A stretch of DNA of 64,000 nt from Acidobacteriota bacterium. GTDB taxonomy: Bacteria; Acidobacteriota; UBA6911; RPQK01; DATIPO01. Under the pieces are notes generated by a model. It was given only the letters and a program-made list of their open reading frames with translations, searched no databases and had not been told where the DNA came from. The stretch covers positions 114,955-178,954 of the forward strand of contig DATIPQ010000005.1 of assembly GCA_035471785.1 (NCBI GenBank). Direction: 5' to 3'. Every line of letters starts with the position of its first letter. Position 1 is the first letter of the stretch. Below are positions 44,193-53,441 of the stretch, piece by piece. A program made the position numbers and the translations under genes.

Positions 44193-45803
44193 ATGAATCG
44201 ACTGTCAATCGCAAGATGGGACGACTTGGGGGACCGCAAGCCGGCCTATGCGCTGGTGTCCAATGTCGACCTGGTGGTGATCCGCTACGACGAAGAGGTG
44301 TCGGTGCTCTACGGGCGCTGCCTGCACCGGGGAGCCCTGCTGGCCGACGGGCACATCCAGGGCGAGGATCTGATTTGCGGCGTCCACCAGTGGGACTACC
44401 GCTACACGACCGGCGTCAGCGCCTACAACAACGAAGAGGTGCTGCACAAGTTCTCCTCCTGGATCGAGGACGGCCAGGTTTGGGTGGACGCCGAGGAGAT
44501 CGCGGCCTGGGAAAAAGACAATCCCCAGGCCTACAACCGGGATGAATACCTGGGCGCCTACGCCGACATTCACGGCACCGAGGACGAGCCTCACAACAAG
44601 TTCATCCAGGACTTGGCCAAGCACGGACTCTCCAAGACCGGCCATCACGGGCCGGCCCATGCCATGGGCGTTCCCCGCAGCCAGCTTCCCGGATGGGACG
44701 ACATCCAGTTCGTCACGGCCCAGTTGGCGCGCCTGCCGCTGCTCGACGACGAGGAAGTCGCGAGCGGCCTGGTCATCGGTCCTGGGGCTGACAAGCCCCT
44801 TGAGCTGGATATCCCGCTCTTCGTCTCCGACATGAGCTTCGGGGCTCTTTCCGAGGAGGCCAAGGTGTCTCTGGCCATGGGAGCCGAGATGGCCGGCACC
44901 GGCATCTGCTCGGGCGAAGGCGGAATGCTGTCCGATGAGCAAGAGGCCAACAGCCGCTACTTCTACGAACTGGCTTCGGCGCGCTTCGGCTTCTCCTGGG
45001 ACAAGGTGGAACGGGTTCAGTCCTTTCATTTCAAGGGCGGCCAGGGCGCCAAGACCGGCACCGGCGGCCACCTTCCCGGGGAGAAGGTAAAAGGCAAAAT
45101 CGCCCAGGTGCGTTCTCTGCAGGAGGGCCAGCCCGCCGTGTCGCCGGCCCGCTTCCCGGACTGGGACGACCTGCACTACTACAAGGATTTCGCCGCCCAG
45201 GTGCGTGAGCGGACGGGCGGCATTCCGGTGGGCTTCAAGCTGTCGGCTCAGCATATCGAGGACGACCTCGACGCCGCCCTGGAGATCGGCGTCGACTACG
45301 TCATCTTGGACGGGCGGGGAGGCGGCACCGGTGCCGCTCCGCTCATCTTCCGCGACAACATCTCGGTGCCCACCATTCCGGCCCTGGCGCGGGCCCGCCG
45401 GCACCTCGACCGGCGCGGATGCTCCCACGTCACCCTTATCGCCACCGGCGGACTGCGCACTCCGGCCGACTTCGCCAAGGCCATGGCTCTGGGGGCCGAC
45501 GGAGTGGCCGTGGCCAACGCCGCCATCCAGGCCATCGGATGCCTGGGCATGCGCGCCTGCCACACCAACAACTGCCCCGTGGGCATCGCCACCCAGAAGG
45601 AAAACCTCAGAGCCCGCCTCATCGTCCAGGAATCGGCCCGCCGCCTGGCCCGTTTCTTGGAGGCCTCCACCGAGCTCATGAAAGTCCTGGCCCGGGCTTG
45701 CGGACACCGCCGCCTGGCCGACTTCTGCCCTCACGACCTGGTCACCTTCAAGCGCGAGATGTCCGACCTCACCGGCATCCGCTACGCAGGGGTGAGAGAC
45801 TGA
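44193..45803 (+). CDS. Rieske - glutamate-synthase-like FMN domain fusion
   Basis: 536 residues. The N-terminal Rieske domain (1-105) has C43-L-H45 and C62-G-V-H65. After a linker comes the FMN-binding (beta/alpha)8 domain of glutamate synthase (about 165-520), with the substrate loop SFHFKGGQGAKTGTGGHLPG, DGRGGGTGAAP, and the 3Fe-4S cysteines C450, C456 and C461 in GCLGMRACHTNNCPVGIATQ. The glutaminase domain and the C-terminal GltB beta-helix are absent, so ammonia is not supplied internally. Electrons could go Rieske to 3Fe-4S to FMN. A ThDP enzyme that also carries a Rieske domain follows 25 bases later. The reaction is unknown; glutamate synthesis is only one possibility. Confidence 0.88.
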   Translation: MNRLSIARWDDLGDRKPAYALVSNVDLVVIRYDEEVSVLYGRCLHRGALLADGHIQGEDLICGVHQWDYRYTTGVSAYNNEEVLHKFSSWIEDGQVWVDAEEIAAWEKDNPQAYNRDEYLGAYADIHGTEDEPHNKFIQDLAKHGLSKTGHHGPAHAMGVPRSQLPGWDDIQFVTAQLARLPLLDDEEVASGLVIGPGADKPLELDIPLFVSDMSFGALSEEAKVSLAMGAEMAGTGICSGEGGMLSDEQEANSRYFYELASARFGFSWDKVERVQSFHFKGGQGAKTGTGGHLPGEKVKGKIAQVRSLQEGQPAVSPARFPDWDDLHYYKDFAAQVRERTGGIPVGFKLSAQHIEDDLDAALEIGVDYVILDGRGGGTGAAPLIFRDNISVPTIPALARARRHLDRRGCSHVTLIATGGLRTPADFAKAMALGADGVAVANAAIQAIGCLGMRACHTNNCPVGIATQKENLRARLIVQESARRLARFLEASTELMKVLARACGHRRLADFCPHDLVTFKREMSDLTGIRYAGVRD

Positions 45804-45828
45804 TGGGATCGTTCTCAAGGAGAGAAAG

Positions 45829-47793
45829 ATGACCGCCAAGATGACGTGGCATAAGGTGTTGGAGAAGGACGAACTGCCCGAGGGACGCGTGAAGCCGGTG
45901 ACCTGCCGGCATCTCACCGTCTGCATGACCCGCTTTGAAGGCCAATACGCCGCCCTCGACAACAAATGTCCCCACCAGGGCGGGCCGCTGGGCGAAGGCA
46001 GCATCGAAAACGGATTGCTGCGCTGCCCCTGGCACGGATGGGACTTCCACCCCACCACCGGCAAACCTCCCGGAGGCTACGACGACGGCGTCGCCACCTT
46101 CCAGGTCGACGAGCGCGAGGACGGCATCTATGTAGGATTCCCCCAGGACCAGCCCCACCAGCGCACCGTCTCGGACCTGATGGCCGAAACCATGGTCAAC
46201 TGGGGACTCAAGGCCGTCTTCGGCATGGTAGGCCACTCCAACCTGGGACTGGCCGACGCCATCCGCATCCAGGAAGAAAAGGGCGCGCTGACCTACTACG
46301 GAATCCGTCACGAGGGCGCCGCCGCCTTCGCCTGCTCGGCCTACGGCAAGCTCACCGGCCGCCCGGCCGCCTGCCTCTCCATCGCCGGCCCCGGCGCCAC
46401 CAACCTGCTCACCGGACTGTGGGACGCCAACGTCGACCGCGCCCCCGCCATCGCCCTCACCGGACAGGTGGATACTCAGGTGCTGGGCCCGGGAGCCTTC
46501 CAGGAAGTCGACCTGCAGGCCGCTTACGGAAAGGTCGCCCAATGGGCCCAGCCGGTGCTGCATTCCAGCAAGCACGCCGAACTGGTCAATCTGGCCTTCA
46601 AGAGCGCCATCCTCAACCGCGGCGTCTCCCATCTGATCTTCCCCGACGAGGTGCAGAACCTCGAAGTCTCAGAAGAGGCCCAGCCAGGCGGCCCCCAGGG
46701 ACGCGTCCCCTCGCGCGCCATCGCCCCTCCCCAGGACGCGCTGCAAGAGGCCGCCAAGCGCCTGCGCCAGGCCCAGCGTCCCGTCATCATCGTGGGACAC
46801 GGGGCCCGTTTCCGCATGGACGGCATCGTGCAACTGGCCGAGCAACTCAACTGTCCCGTCATCACCACCTTCAAAGGCAAGGGACTGATCGCCGACAGCC
46901 ACCCGCTGGGATGCGGCGTGCTGGGACGCAGCGGGACGCCCATCGCAAGCTGGTTCATGAACGAGTCCGACCTGCTGCTGGTCTTCGGGGCCAGCTTCTC
47001 AAACCACACCGGGATCACGCCCAAGAAGCCCATCATTCAGGTCGACTACGATCCCATGGCGTTGGGCAAGTTTCACGCCGTGGACGTGCCCGTCTGGGGC
47101 GAGATCGGCGTCACCTGCAAACTGCTGCGCGAACAGATCGCTCAAGGCTGCGCCGCCACCGGTCAGCGCGGCGAGATCGCCGAGCGCTGGGAGATCTGGC
47201 GCGCCGAAAAGAAGAGCCGCCTGCGGGACGACCGGGGCCGGGGACTCAACTCGGCCTCCATCTTCGCCGCCCTCACCGATCTGCTTCCCCAGGACGCCAT
47301 CATCGCCGTCGATGTGGGCAACAACACCTACTCCTTCGGACGCTACTTCGAGTGCGCCCAACAGGCCGTCCTCATGTCGGGCTACCTGGGCTCGATCGGC
47401 TTCGCCCTGCCGGCCGCCCTGGGCGCTTGGGCCGCCACCCAGGAAGACGATCCCCGATTGGCCGGACGCAAAGTCGTCTCCATCTCGGGCGACGGAGGTC
47501 TGGGCCAGTACCTGGCCGAGCTGACCACCGCCGTAAAGTACGGCATGAACATCACCCACGTGCTGCTCAACAACTCGGAGCTGGGCAAGATCTCCAAGGA
47601 GCAGCGCTCGGGCAACTGGGACGTCTGGCAGACCTCTCTGCACAACCCCGGCTTCGCCGACTTCGCCCAAAGCTGCGGCGCCCTGGGCCTGCGCGTCGAC
47701 GACAAGTCCCAACTGGAAGACGCCGTCCAAAAGGCCCTCACCCACAACGCCCCCTCCCTGGTAGAAATCATCTCCGACCCCGAGCTGGTGTGA
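45829..47793 (+). CDS. Rieske - thiamine-diphosphate oxidase/decarboxylase fusion
   Basis: 654 residues. The N-terminal Rieske domain (1-105) has C47-P-H49 and C66-P-W-H69. Then comes a full three-domain ThDP enzyme of the pyruvate-oxidase/acetolactate-synthase superfamily (about 112-650): catalytic Glu E162 in IRHEGAAAF, a central FAD-type domain (about 300-440), and the ThDP motif GDGG from G554, D555, ending at N581/N582. This family decarboxylates 2-keto acids and passes the acyl or hydroxyethyl group or its electrons on. The fused Rieske domain suggests electron exit to an iron-sulfur carrier, perhaps the upstream partner. AAGGAGA precedes the ATG. No close named homologue is recognised. 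Confidence 0.88.
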   Translation: MTAKMTWHKVLEKDELPEGRVKPVTCRHLTVCMTRFEGQYAALDNKCPHQGGPLGEGSIENGLLRCPWHGWDFHPTTGKPPGGYDDGVATFQVDEREDGIYVGFPQDQPHQRTVSDLMAETMVNWGLKAVFGMVGHSNLGLADAIRIQEEKGALTYYGIRHEGAAAFACSAYGKLTGRPAACLSIAGPGATNLLTGLWDANVDRAPAIALTGQVDTQVLGPGAFQEVDLQAAYGKVAQWAQPVLHSSKHAELVNLAFKSAILNRGVSHLIFPDEVQNLEVSEEAQPGGPQGRVPSRAIAPPQDALQEAAKRLRQAQRPVIIVGHGARFRMDGIVQLAEQLNCPVITTFKGKGLIADSHPLGCGVLGRSGTPIASWFMNESDLLLVFGASFSNHTGITPKKPIIQVDYDPMALGKFHAVDVPVWGEIGVTCKLLREQIAQGCAATGQRGEIAERWEIWRAEKKSRLRDDRGRGLNSASIFAALTDLLPQDAIIAVDVGNNTYSFGRYFECAQQAVLMSGYLGSIGFALPAALGAWAATQEDDPRLAGRKVVSISGDGGLGQYLAELTTAVKYGMNITHVLLNNSELGKISKEQRSGNWDVWQTSLHNPGFADFAQSCGALGLRVDDKSQLEDAVQKALTHNAPSLVEIISDPELV

Positions 47794-47931
47794 GGAGGCG
47801 CTGCACAAGCCAGTTTTCAAATGACTAAAATTTTTTGCGGTTAATTCTTTTAATTGACCAATCTAAAACTCTTATGCTAGGGTCATCTCCGATAGACTTC
47901 TGGGTAGAGAACCTGTGAAGGAGGAAAACCT

Positions 47932-48150
47932 ATGAGAGAGCGAATTGCGGTGATTGCGATTCTTTTACTGCTCGCACTGGCGCTGATGGTTCCGATGTTT
48001 TTGGCATCTGCAGCGATCCCTATGCCCGTGCAGGCTGATGACGTACCGCTAGGCGCGGATGAGAAAAAGGTCTTTAAGTGCGACGAGATTGGATGCCGCT
48101 TTACCTGCCAGCCTCCGGCCTATGATTGCTACGTCGTAACGCCTGAGTGA
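47932..48150 (+). CDS. Secreted four-cysteine peptide precursor
   Basis: 72 residues. A hydrophobic signal peptide (about 5-28) with a good signal-peptidase site after PVQA (residue 35) would release a mature peptide of about 37 residues with cysteines at 50, 55, 59 and 66 (KC, GC, TC, DC), enough for two disulfides. No double-Gly leader is seen. AAGGAGGAAA before the ATG is among the best ribosome sites in the window, and the leader is unusually AT-rich. Next come a beta-propeller gene (24 bases) and a redoxin gene, the same company kept by small peptides in Bacteroidetes. Function unknown; a signal, toxin or structural peptide are all open. Confidence 0.75.
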   Translation: MRERIAVIAILLLLALALMVPMFLASAAIPMPVQADDVPLGADEKKVFKCDEIGCRFTCQPPAYDCYVVTPE

Positions 48151-48174
48151 TCGTCGTCCCATTCGAGAGATAAA

Positions 48175-49272
48175 GTGCTCAAGCGAAGCTTAGCTCTTTT
48201 GGGAACGGGACTCCTGCTTCTGCTCTTGACCTGTCGCTCAGCCTCACCTAACGAAAGCGAGGTCGGCGCACTGCCTCCGGTCACAGCGGATGACCTGGAG
48301 CCTGTTTACCTGACGACAGCGCCGCCGGAAAGTCAACTGGCCGTTCCCCATATTTCGACGAGAAATCGCATTGCTCTCCAGTTGCCCTCGGGCAGGCCGC
48401 CCCTGAGAAGAGTCTCCGCCTTCACCTCTTCACCTGACTCGCTTTACCTCCTCGAATGGAGAACGAACACCATTTGGCAATTTGACGATGACGGGACGTT
48501 CATCCGGCGCTTTGGCCACGCTCAGAGTGGTGAGCGTGTCATTGAAGCCGGTTACAGCCTTCACTACAGCGAAAAGAAGCGTAGGATCTTCGTAGCCGAC
48601 AATTCGGGGACGCTCGTTTATCACGAGGACGGAGAATTCGACAGGGTCATAGAGAAGCCTCAGTATTCATATTCAGTTGCGGAGACGCCTGAAGGTCAGC
48701 TTCTCGTGTGCAGTTCGACTCTTCAGGGACCCCACTGGGTCCGTCTTGGCGAAGCGGGTAGCATCGAGACCTTTTACAGCCGCCGCCGGCCTTTGCTGCC
48801 ACCCGGGCAGGAACATTTGTCGGCTTTCGTCCCCCACTCCTACGCCGATGCCGACAGCCAGGGAAATATCTATATTGGTGCAAAGGTGCCCTATCAAATT
48901 CGCAAGTATGCGTCGGATCTCTCTTATCTCGGCGATTTTCGCCTCATACCCGATCCGACAGTGGTGGACCCTCCGGAGCGACTCAGCCCAGAAGAATGGG
49001 AGGCGCGAATGAGGGGCCAAACCCCCACTCACTCGGCAGTCCATATGCTCTCAGTGATACAGAACCGCTATGTGGTGACGCAGATCCTCAATCCAGATTT
49101 GGAAAGGAGGCTGCATATCTACACACTTGATGGTGAGCAGGCCTTTCAGCCGATATCCTGGCCCTATTACTTTTTGGGCGCCAACTACGAAGGGTTCATG
49201 ACTTTCCTCGACAACACCGGTGACGAACTGGCCCTGGTGATCGGCAGGCTTGAGGGGGACGGAAATGAGTAG
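48175..49272 (+). CDS. Secreted six-bladed beta-propeller protein
   Basis: 365 residues starting at GTG after GAGAGA. An N-terminal signal ends LLLLLLTCRSAS; C20 could be a lipidation site, though Thr at -1 makes the lipobox poor. The rest reads as an NHL/6-bladed propeller: repeated units such as LYLLEWRTNTIWQFDDDGTF, RRIFVADNSGTLVYHEDGEF and GNIYIGAKVPYQIRKYASDL. Such propellers usually bind peptides or scaffold complexes at the cell surface. It sits between the four-cysteine peptide gene and a redoxin gene, overlapping the latter by eight bases. Confidence 0.75.
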   Translation: MLKRSLALLGTGLLLLLLTCRSASPNESEVGALPPVTADDLEPVYLTTAPPESQLAVPHISTRNRIALQLPSGRPPLRRVSAFTSSPDSLYLLEWRTNTIWQFDDDGTFIRRFGHAQSGERVIEAGYSLHYSEKKRRIFVADNSGTLVYHEDGEFDRVIEKPQYSYSVAETPEGQLLVCSSTLQGPHWVRLGEAGSIETFYSRRRPLLPPGQEHLSAFVPHSYADADSQGNIYIGAKVPYQIRKYASDLSYLGDFRLIPDPTVVDPPERLSPEEWEARMRGQTPTHSAVHMLSVIQNRYVVTQILNPDLERRLHIYTLDGEQAFQPISWPYYFLGANYEGFMTFLDNTGDELALVIGRLEGDGNE

Positions 49273-49843
49273 ACGCGAGGCCCTGTTCTGGGGCTTGGGG
49301 GCGCTCGGCTGCGTTGCATTGGCACTCTTTTCGGTCTACGCCTTGAATGGCGACCGTCGGATGGGGCCCCCAAGTGCAGCCGCCTCAGTGCTTTCGCAGG
49401 TCGTCGTTCAGGATCCCCACGGCGATCTGCGTCCTCTTGCTCAACTGGCGGATGCTCCCCTTAATGTCATCCTGCTCTTTTCGCCCAGGTACCACTGTGT
49501 TTCCTGTCTGGGCACGGTGCGCCAATGGGAGGCCAACCTGGCATCCTGGCCGCCTGAAAAGGTGTCCGCCGCCCTGGTGGTTGACGGAACACAGAGCGAT
49601 CTCGCCGGCTTCTTAGCTTTGAAGGAGGATATCGAGTTTAGTGGGCTCGTGTTATTCGACCCAGAAGGACGCCTCAGGCAGATTCTGGATCTGCCCCAAG
49701 ATCCCATGGTGATCGGCATATCGGGCGATGGAGAAGTGAAATTTGCTCTCTCGCTTTCGGACGCCCTCTGGAGCAGGATCAGTTTCGAAGAGGACTTTGT
49801 CGGAGCCTTGATCTGGGAGTCCCTTCCCGAGTCCAGCCAATGA
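49265..49843 (+). CDS. Membrane-anchored redoxin with CVSC motif
   Basis: 192 residues from ATG 49265, which overlaps the stop of the propeller gene. An N-terminal anchor (about 8-26) is followed by a thioredoxin/AhpC-TSA-like fold with a redox pair in SPRYHCVSCLGTV (about C77 and C80). The later thioredoxin-fold strands are recognisable (VSAALVVDG, SGLVLFDPEGRL), but a clear cis-Pro motif is not. A periplasmic disulfide-handling role fits its two upstream neighbours: a cysteine-rich secreted peptide and a propeller. It converges with the ABC transporter operon, 39 bases apart. Confidence 0.75.
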   Translation: MSRREALFWGLGALGCVALALFSVYALNGDRRMGPPSAAASVLSQVVVQDPHGDLRPLAQLADAPLNVILLFSPRYHCVSCLGTVRQWEANLASWPPEKVSAALVVDGTQSDLAGFLALKEDIEFSGLVLFDPEGRLRQILDLPQDPMVIGISGDGEVKFALSLSDALWSRISFEEDFVGALIWESLPESSQ

Positions 49844-49882
49844 TTCGGGCGAATCGCCTGTGATTGTTTTCGAAATCGCCGG

Positions 49883-51391
49883 TCAGCGCTTAGCGATCTT
49901 GATGCCGGAGGCGACTAAGACGGCAACCACCGCCAATAAGAGCCCTACAATGGAGGCGGTCTTCCACATTTCCACCGGGGCCTGCATCCGAATTCGCAGA
50001 ACCTTGTCCTCGCTCTCGACGGCTTTGTTGTCCGCGAAAGCCAGGGTTTCGATTCTGATGTTGTAGTCTCCCACCGAGCCGGGCGACGGCGGAAGGAAAC
50101 GAAGCCGCACCTGCTGCTGCCGGCCCACCTCCAACTGCGGGAGCAGTTCTGGACTACTCTCTACGATCCAATCGGGCGGTGTCTCGACGTTTAGCCGAAT
50201 GTTTTCCAGCCTGCGCGTTCCCGAATTGCGCACCTGAACTGACAAATCCAGAGCCTCTCCGACTTGAATCTCACGATAGAGATTCGAGGCCCGCACCTCC
50301 AGCTTCCCGACTCCCTTGGGAGTGATCTCAAGTTGGATGGCGCCCACCCCCATTGACCAGACTTCACCCGGCTGGTAACGCCGCTCACCGTCAAGGGCGG
50401 CGGCTTGGTCTTGGGTTTGAAGAACGACCCAGAAGGGGATGGACTGGTCCACCGGCACCTTCTCAGGATCTACTATCTCCGGTAGGGAGATGCGAAGCGC
50501 CAGGGCTTTGGTGGTTTCACCTTGGGCGAACCGTATCTGGCGGAGGCGGGTCGTTGATTCGGCGGAGGAAAGGAACTGGCGGTCGAATTGCGAGGGCAGG
50601 TTGACCACGCTTATTCGAAAGGTGCTGCCGACATCGGTGAAGCGCTCCAGGTTGAGATCGTAAACGGCCTGCGTACCCAGGTTGGCCTCCTGAGAGAACT
50701 GTCGGGAGCGGATGTCCACGACATTCGCTGACGCGTCCTTTTCGAGCACCACTTTGTACTCTTCCACTTTGCCCGAGTACTTCAGGGAAACGAGAACCTC
50801 GTCGACGTCCTTCAACAAAGAGAAATCAAAGACGTGGTCTTCTCCAACAGCCAACTCGGGCAGGAAGTGCTCGTAAGGCTTGGAGACGATCGAGCCCTCC
50901 TGGTCCTCCAGAGAGGCGAAGAGGTTCTTGAGTTGCCTCAGTTCGAGCTGATCGGGAATCGGGACTTCCTCCTCGACGATTCCCAACTGACGGTAATCCA
51001 GATTGGCCCCGGAAGTGTTTCTCACGGTCAATGCGACCCGCGAGCCGCCTCCTTTGGTTCTCGATTTGACGGCTGAGACCACCGTCAGGTCGGGCAACTC
51101 GGAAAAAAGTCCCAGGAAAACTCGCTGGTAGGCAATCTGGGCTTGGCGAACAGAAGCCTCGGCGCGCGTCAACTGGGACTCCGAGATGATTCCCTCATCG
51201 TAGAGCTGCCTCTGGCGGTCGAACTCGGTCTTGGCCTGGATCAGCGCAAACTGAGCGGAGCGCAGGTCGAGGAGCTTCTGCTGCTCTTGAAAAGCTTCCT
51301 GGGGTTGCACTCCGAGACTCAAGCAAATCGAGAGATTGCATACCGAGAAAAACCATATGACCGCCCCCGTGAGCCTGCTGGAATGTCTCAT
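49883..51391 (-). CDS. Secreted/membrane protein with coiled coil and NEW3-type domain
   Basis: 502 residues: signal peptide (about 10-26), a TolC-like helical segment (about 32-92, FDRQRQLYDEGIISESQLTRAEASV), beta-rich middle domains, a NEW3/CARDB-like immunoglobulin fold (about 370-465, GEALDLSVQVRNSGTRRLENIRL) and a C-terminal membrane helix (about 477-497). Its start overlaps the ABC ATPase stop as ATGA, so it is the last gene of the ABC operon. The helical part recalls outer-membrane efflux proteins, yet no beta-barrel is present. It is probably an extracytoplasmic accessory subunit of the transporter. Confidence 0.7.
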   Translation of the reverse strand: MRHSSRLTGAVIWFFSVCNLSICLSLGVQPQEAFQEQQKLLDLRSAQFALIQAKTEFDRQRQLYDEGIISESQLTRAEASVRQAQIAYQRVFLGLFSELPDLTVVSAVKSRTKGGGSRVALTVRNTSGANLDYRQLGIVEEEVPIPDQLELRQLKNLFASLEDQEGSIVSKPYEHFLPELAVGEDHVFDFSLLKDVDEVLVSLKYSGKVEEYKVVLEKDASANVVDIRSRQFSQEANLGTQAVYDLNLERFTDVGSTFRISVVNLPSQFDRQFLSSAESTTRLRQIRFAQGETTKALALRISLPEIVDPEKVPVDQSIPFWVVLQTQDQAAALDGERRYQPGEVWSMGVGAIQLEITPKGVGKLEVRASNLYREIQVGEALDLSVQVRNSGTRRLENIRLNVETPPDWIVESSPELLPQLEVGRQQQVRLRFLPPSPGSVGDYNIRIETLAFADNKAVESEDKVLRIRMQAPVEMWKTASIVGLLLAVVAVLVASGIKIAKR

Positions 51392-52125
51392 GAGATTGCG
51401 GCTCTCCCCTGGCCCATATAATCGAGATAGATTTCTTGCAGATCGACGGTCTCCAGTTCACTCCCGTCAAGTTCACTGAGCAAGCGGCCATCCTTCATTA
51501 TGCCCACCCGGCTAGCCACCGCCTTGACCCTGAAGATGTCATGTGTGCTCATCAAGATCGCTTTTCCTTCCTCCCTAAGCCTCCTGAGGATTTCCAGGAA
51601 CTCCATTGCCGCCTTGGGGTCTAGGCCGCTCGTCGGTTCGTCCAGGAGAATAACGGGGGCTTGTTTCACTAATGCCACAGCGATGCCCAGTTTTTGCCGC
51701 ATTCCCTTGCTGAAAGAATGTACGTTGCGTCGAAGTGCCTCATCCTGGATCCCGACTTTGCGCAGAATGCTGCGGCACTGCTGGCGGTCAAGCGGCTGGC
51801 GGGCGAGTTGGGCGAAGTAGCGCAGATTCTGAACGGCGTCAAATCCACCGTAGAGCATAACGTTCTCGGGTACGTAGGCAACATGCTTCTTGGCTTCCAG
51901 GGGGTCGGCGTGGACATCGATGCCGGCCAGCAAGGCTTTGCCCGAGGTAGGCCTGAGGAAGCCCAAGAAGAGGTTAATGCAGGTGGTCTTCCCAGCGCCG
52001 TTCGCGCCTAGCAGGCAGTAAATCTCATGATCCTGAACGCTTAGAGTGAGTCGGTCCAAGGCCAATGGTGCTTCGGGCGCGTAGCGTTTGCTCAGGCTTT
52101 CGGCTCTTAGCTGTGGCTTGCTCAA
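51388..52125 (-). CDS. ABC transporter ATP-binding protein
   Basis: 245 residues, a single nucleotide-binding domain of the ABC-2 export type. Walker A GANGAGKT is at 40-47, the Q-loop in YVPENV (Gln replaced, normal in this subgroup), the signature as FSKGMRQKL, Walker B VILLDEP, then the D-loop and the switch histidine in MSTHD. It powers the two permeases encoded just upstream in the same leftward operon. Substrate is not determinable from this subunit. Confidence 0.92.
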   Translation of the reverse strand: MSKPQLRAESLSKRYAPEAPLALDRLTLSVQDHEIYCLLGANGAGKTTCINLFLGFLRPTSGKALLAGIDVHADPLEAKKHVAYVPENVMLYGGFDAVQNLRYFAQLARQPLDRQQCRSILRKVGIQDEALRRNVHSFSKGMRQKLGIAVALVKQAPVILLDEPTSGLDPKAAMEFLEILRRLREEGKAILMSTHDIFRVKAVASRVGIMKDGRLLSELDGSELETVDLQEIYLDYMGQGRAAIS

Positions 52126-52140
52126 GTCTCCTGATCCTTC

Positions 52141-53436
52141 CTACGTCAGTTGCAGGCGTGCCAGCACGACAAAACAGGCGAAGTAGCCCAGCAGCGAGAG
52201 CAGAAGCAGGCCAAAGAGGAAAGGTAGGCAGGATGCGATACGGGCTCCCGAAGAGGGGCGGGACTCCTGGAAAACCTCCCCTTGCACTTGCCCCCCGGTT
52301 AGATTCATATTCTTGCTCCGTTCCCAGAGTCGCTGCATGTAGCTCCGAATCTGTCGCAAGAACCTGTCGTGGCGCTCCAGCCCCCCGTCGGAAATAGCCT
52401 CGACAGACCGCCGGTAGAGATTGAGCGGAGAGGCGATGCCGATCAGTCGGGCCAACCCTACTTGCTTGAGAACGGTTTGCAGATGTTCCCGCTTAATCGT
52501 CCTGCGTTCCTGGCGGAATTGATCCAGAGAGCGCTCCATAGTGCCCGCGTCAGGCGAGTTGCTGAAGTTCATGCTCCGCTGATGAGCCTCTCGTACTTTG
52601 TCCTCCACAGTCGTCCTTTGCTTAGGGGTGTAGGCCAGCGTGGCGGCGCTGCGCGAGAGCCCCGGCAAAATCAAGACCAGGGTGAACCAGAGAAGCATGC
52701 CAAGGATTAGGGAAACCGAATTCGACCGGGAAAGAGCGGAGAGGGCGGCCGCCGACACCAACAGCGCAGTTAGCAGCAAGGCACAACTAAGCAGGGCGGT
52801 TAAGTACAAAAGCAACTCATCCAAGCCGACTGGCACCGCGGCGGCGATCAGTATCAGAACACCGATGCATGTTCCGAGCAGCACGGGCAGGCACAATGCC
52901 GACAGCGTGCCCAGCAGCTTGGCAGCCAGCCAGCTGGCTCGGCTGAGAGGGTTGACCAACACCAGTTTAAGAGTTCCCTGGACCAGCTCTCCGGAAACCA
53001 AGTCGTATCCATGCAATATGGCGGCCAGGGAAAGACAATAGGTAACGACGAAGATCCAGTCGATATGCCTGGGGTAGGGCGAGAGCAGATTCTTCTCCAC
53101 GATGAACTGTTCCCGAGTCTCGTCTTCCACCAGATTGAAGTGCACTTTGGCCGGGATTAGCCTCTCTTCCCCGAAGTTGATGACCTCCACGCTGTCGACA
53201 CCCTTGACGACCTCCATGGCTATAACACGGATTTCGGTAGGTAAGCGCATCTCGCTGAAGCTCTGGCGGAGATCGCTCATCATGCGGTCATGCTCAGACC
53301 CTTGCCGGTGGTAATGGCCTGTGAAGTGAAGCGAGGAAAGTGTGAAGAGCGACAAGGCCAAGCTGCTAAGAATCCAGTATCGCGCCAGCCTCATGTTGCG
53401 GCTGATCTCGTGAAGCATCATTGTTTTGAAGATCAT
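52141..53436 (-). CDS. ABC-2 type permease with large periplasmic loop
   Basis: 431 residues from ATG 53436, which has GAGG eight bases upstream; GTG 53442 is in frame but too close to it. One membrane helix at the start (about 20-38), a soluble loop of about 100 residues, then five hydrophobic segments interrupted by a second soluble region (about 270-370), and a final helix. The layout matches ABC-2/DUF3526-type permeases, which occur in pairs. It starts five bases after the stop of the companion permease gene. Confidence 0.8.
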   Translation of the reverse strand: MIFKTMMLHEISRNMRLARYWILSSLALSLFTLSSLHFTGHYHRQGSEHDRMMSDLRQSFSEMRLPTEIRVIAMEVVKGVDSVEVINFGEERLIPAKVHFNLVEDETREQFIVEKNLLSPYPRHIDWIFVVTYCLSLAAILHGYDLVSGELVQGTLKLVLVNPLSRASWLAAKLLGTLSALCLPVLLGTCIGVLILIAAAVPVGLDELLLYLTALLSCALLLTALLVSAAALSALSRSNSVSLILGMLLWFTLVLILPGLSRSAATLAYTPKQRTTVEDKVREAHQRSMNFSNSPDAGTMERSLDQFRQERRTIKREHLQTVLKQVGLARLIGIASPLNLYRRSVEAISDGGLERHDRFLRQIRSYMQRLWERSKNMNLTGGQVQGEVFQESRPSSGARIASCLPFLFGLLLLSLLGYFACFVVLARLQLT

Positions 53437-53441
53437 CGACA

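Noticed and set aside
45966-47828. 620-codon frame overlapping the ThDP gene on the same strand
   Set aside because: Arg/Pro/His-rich shifted frame without motifs; the in-frame Rieske-ThDP protein explains the sequence.
47854-47878. TTGACC ... TATGCT as promoter of the peptide gene
   Set aside because: The spacing is only 13 bases; the region is AT-rich and likely holds a promoter, but this pairing is not acceptable.
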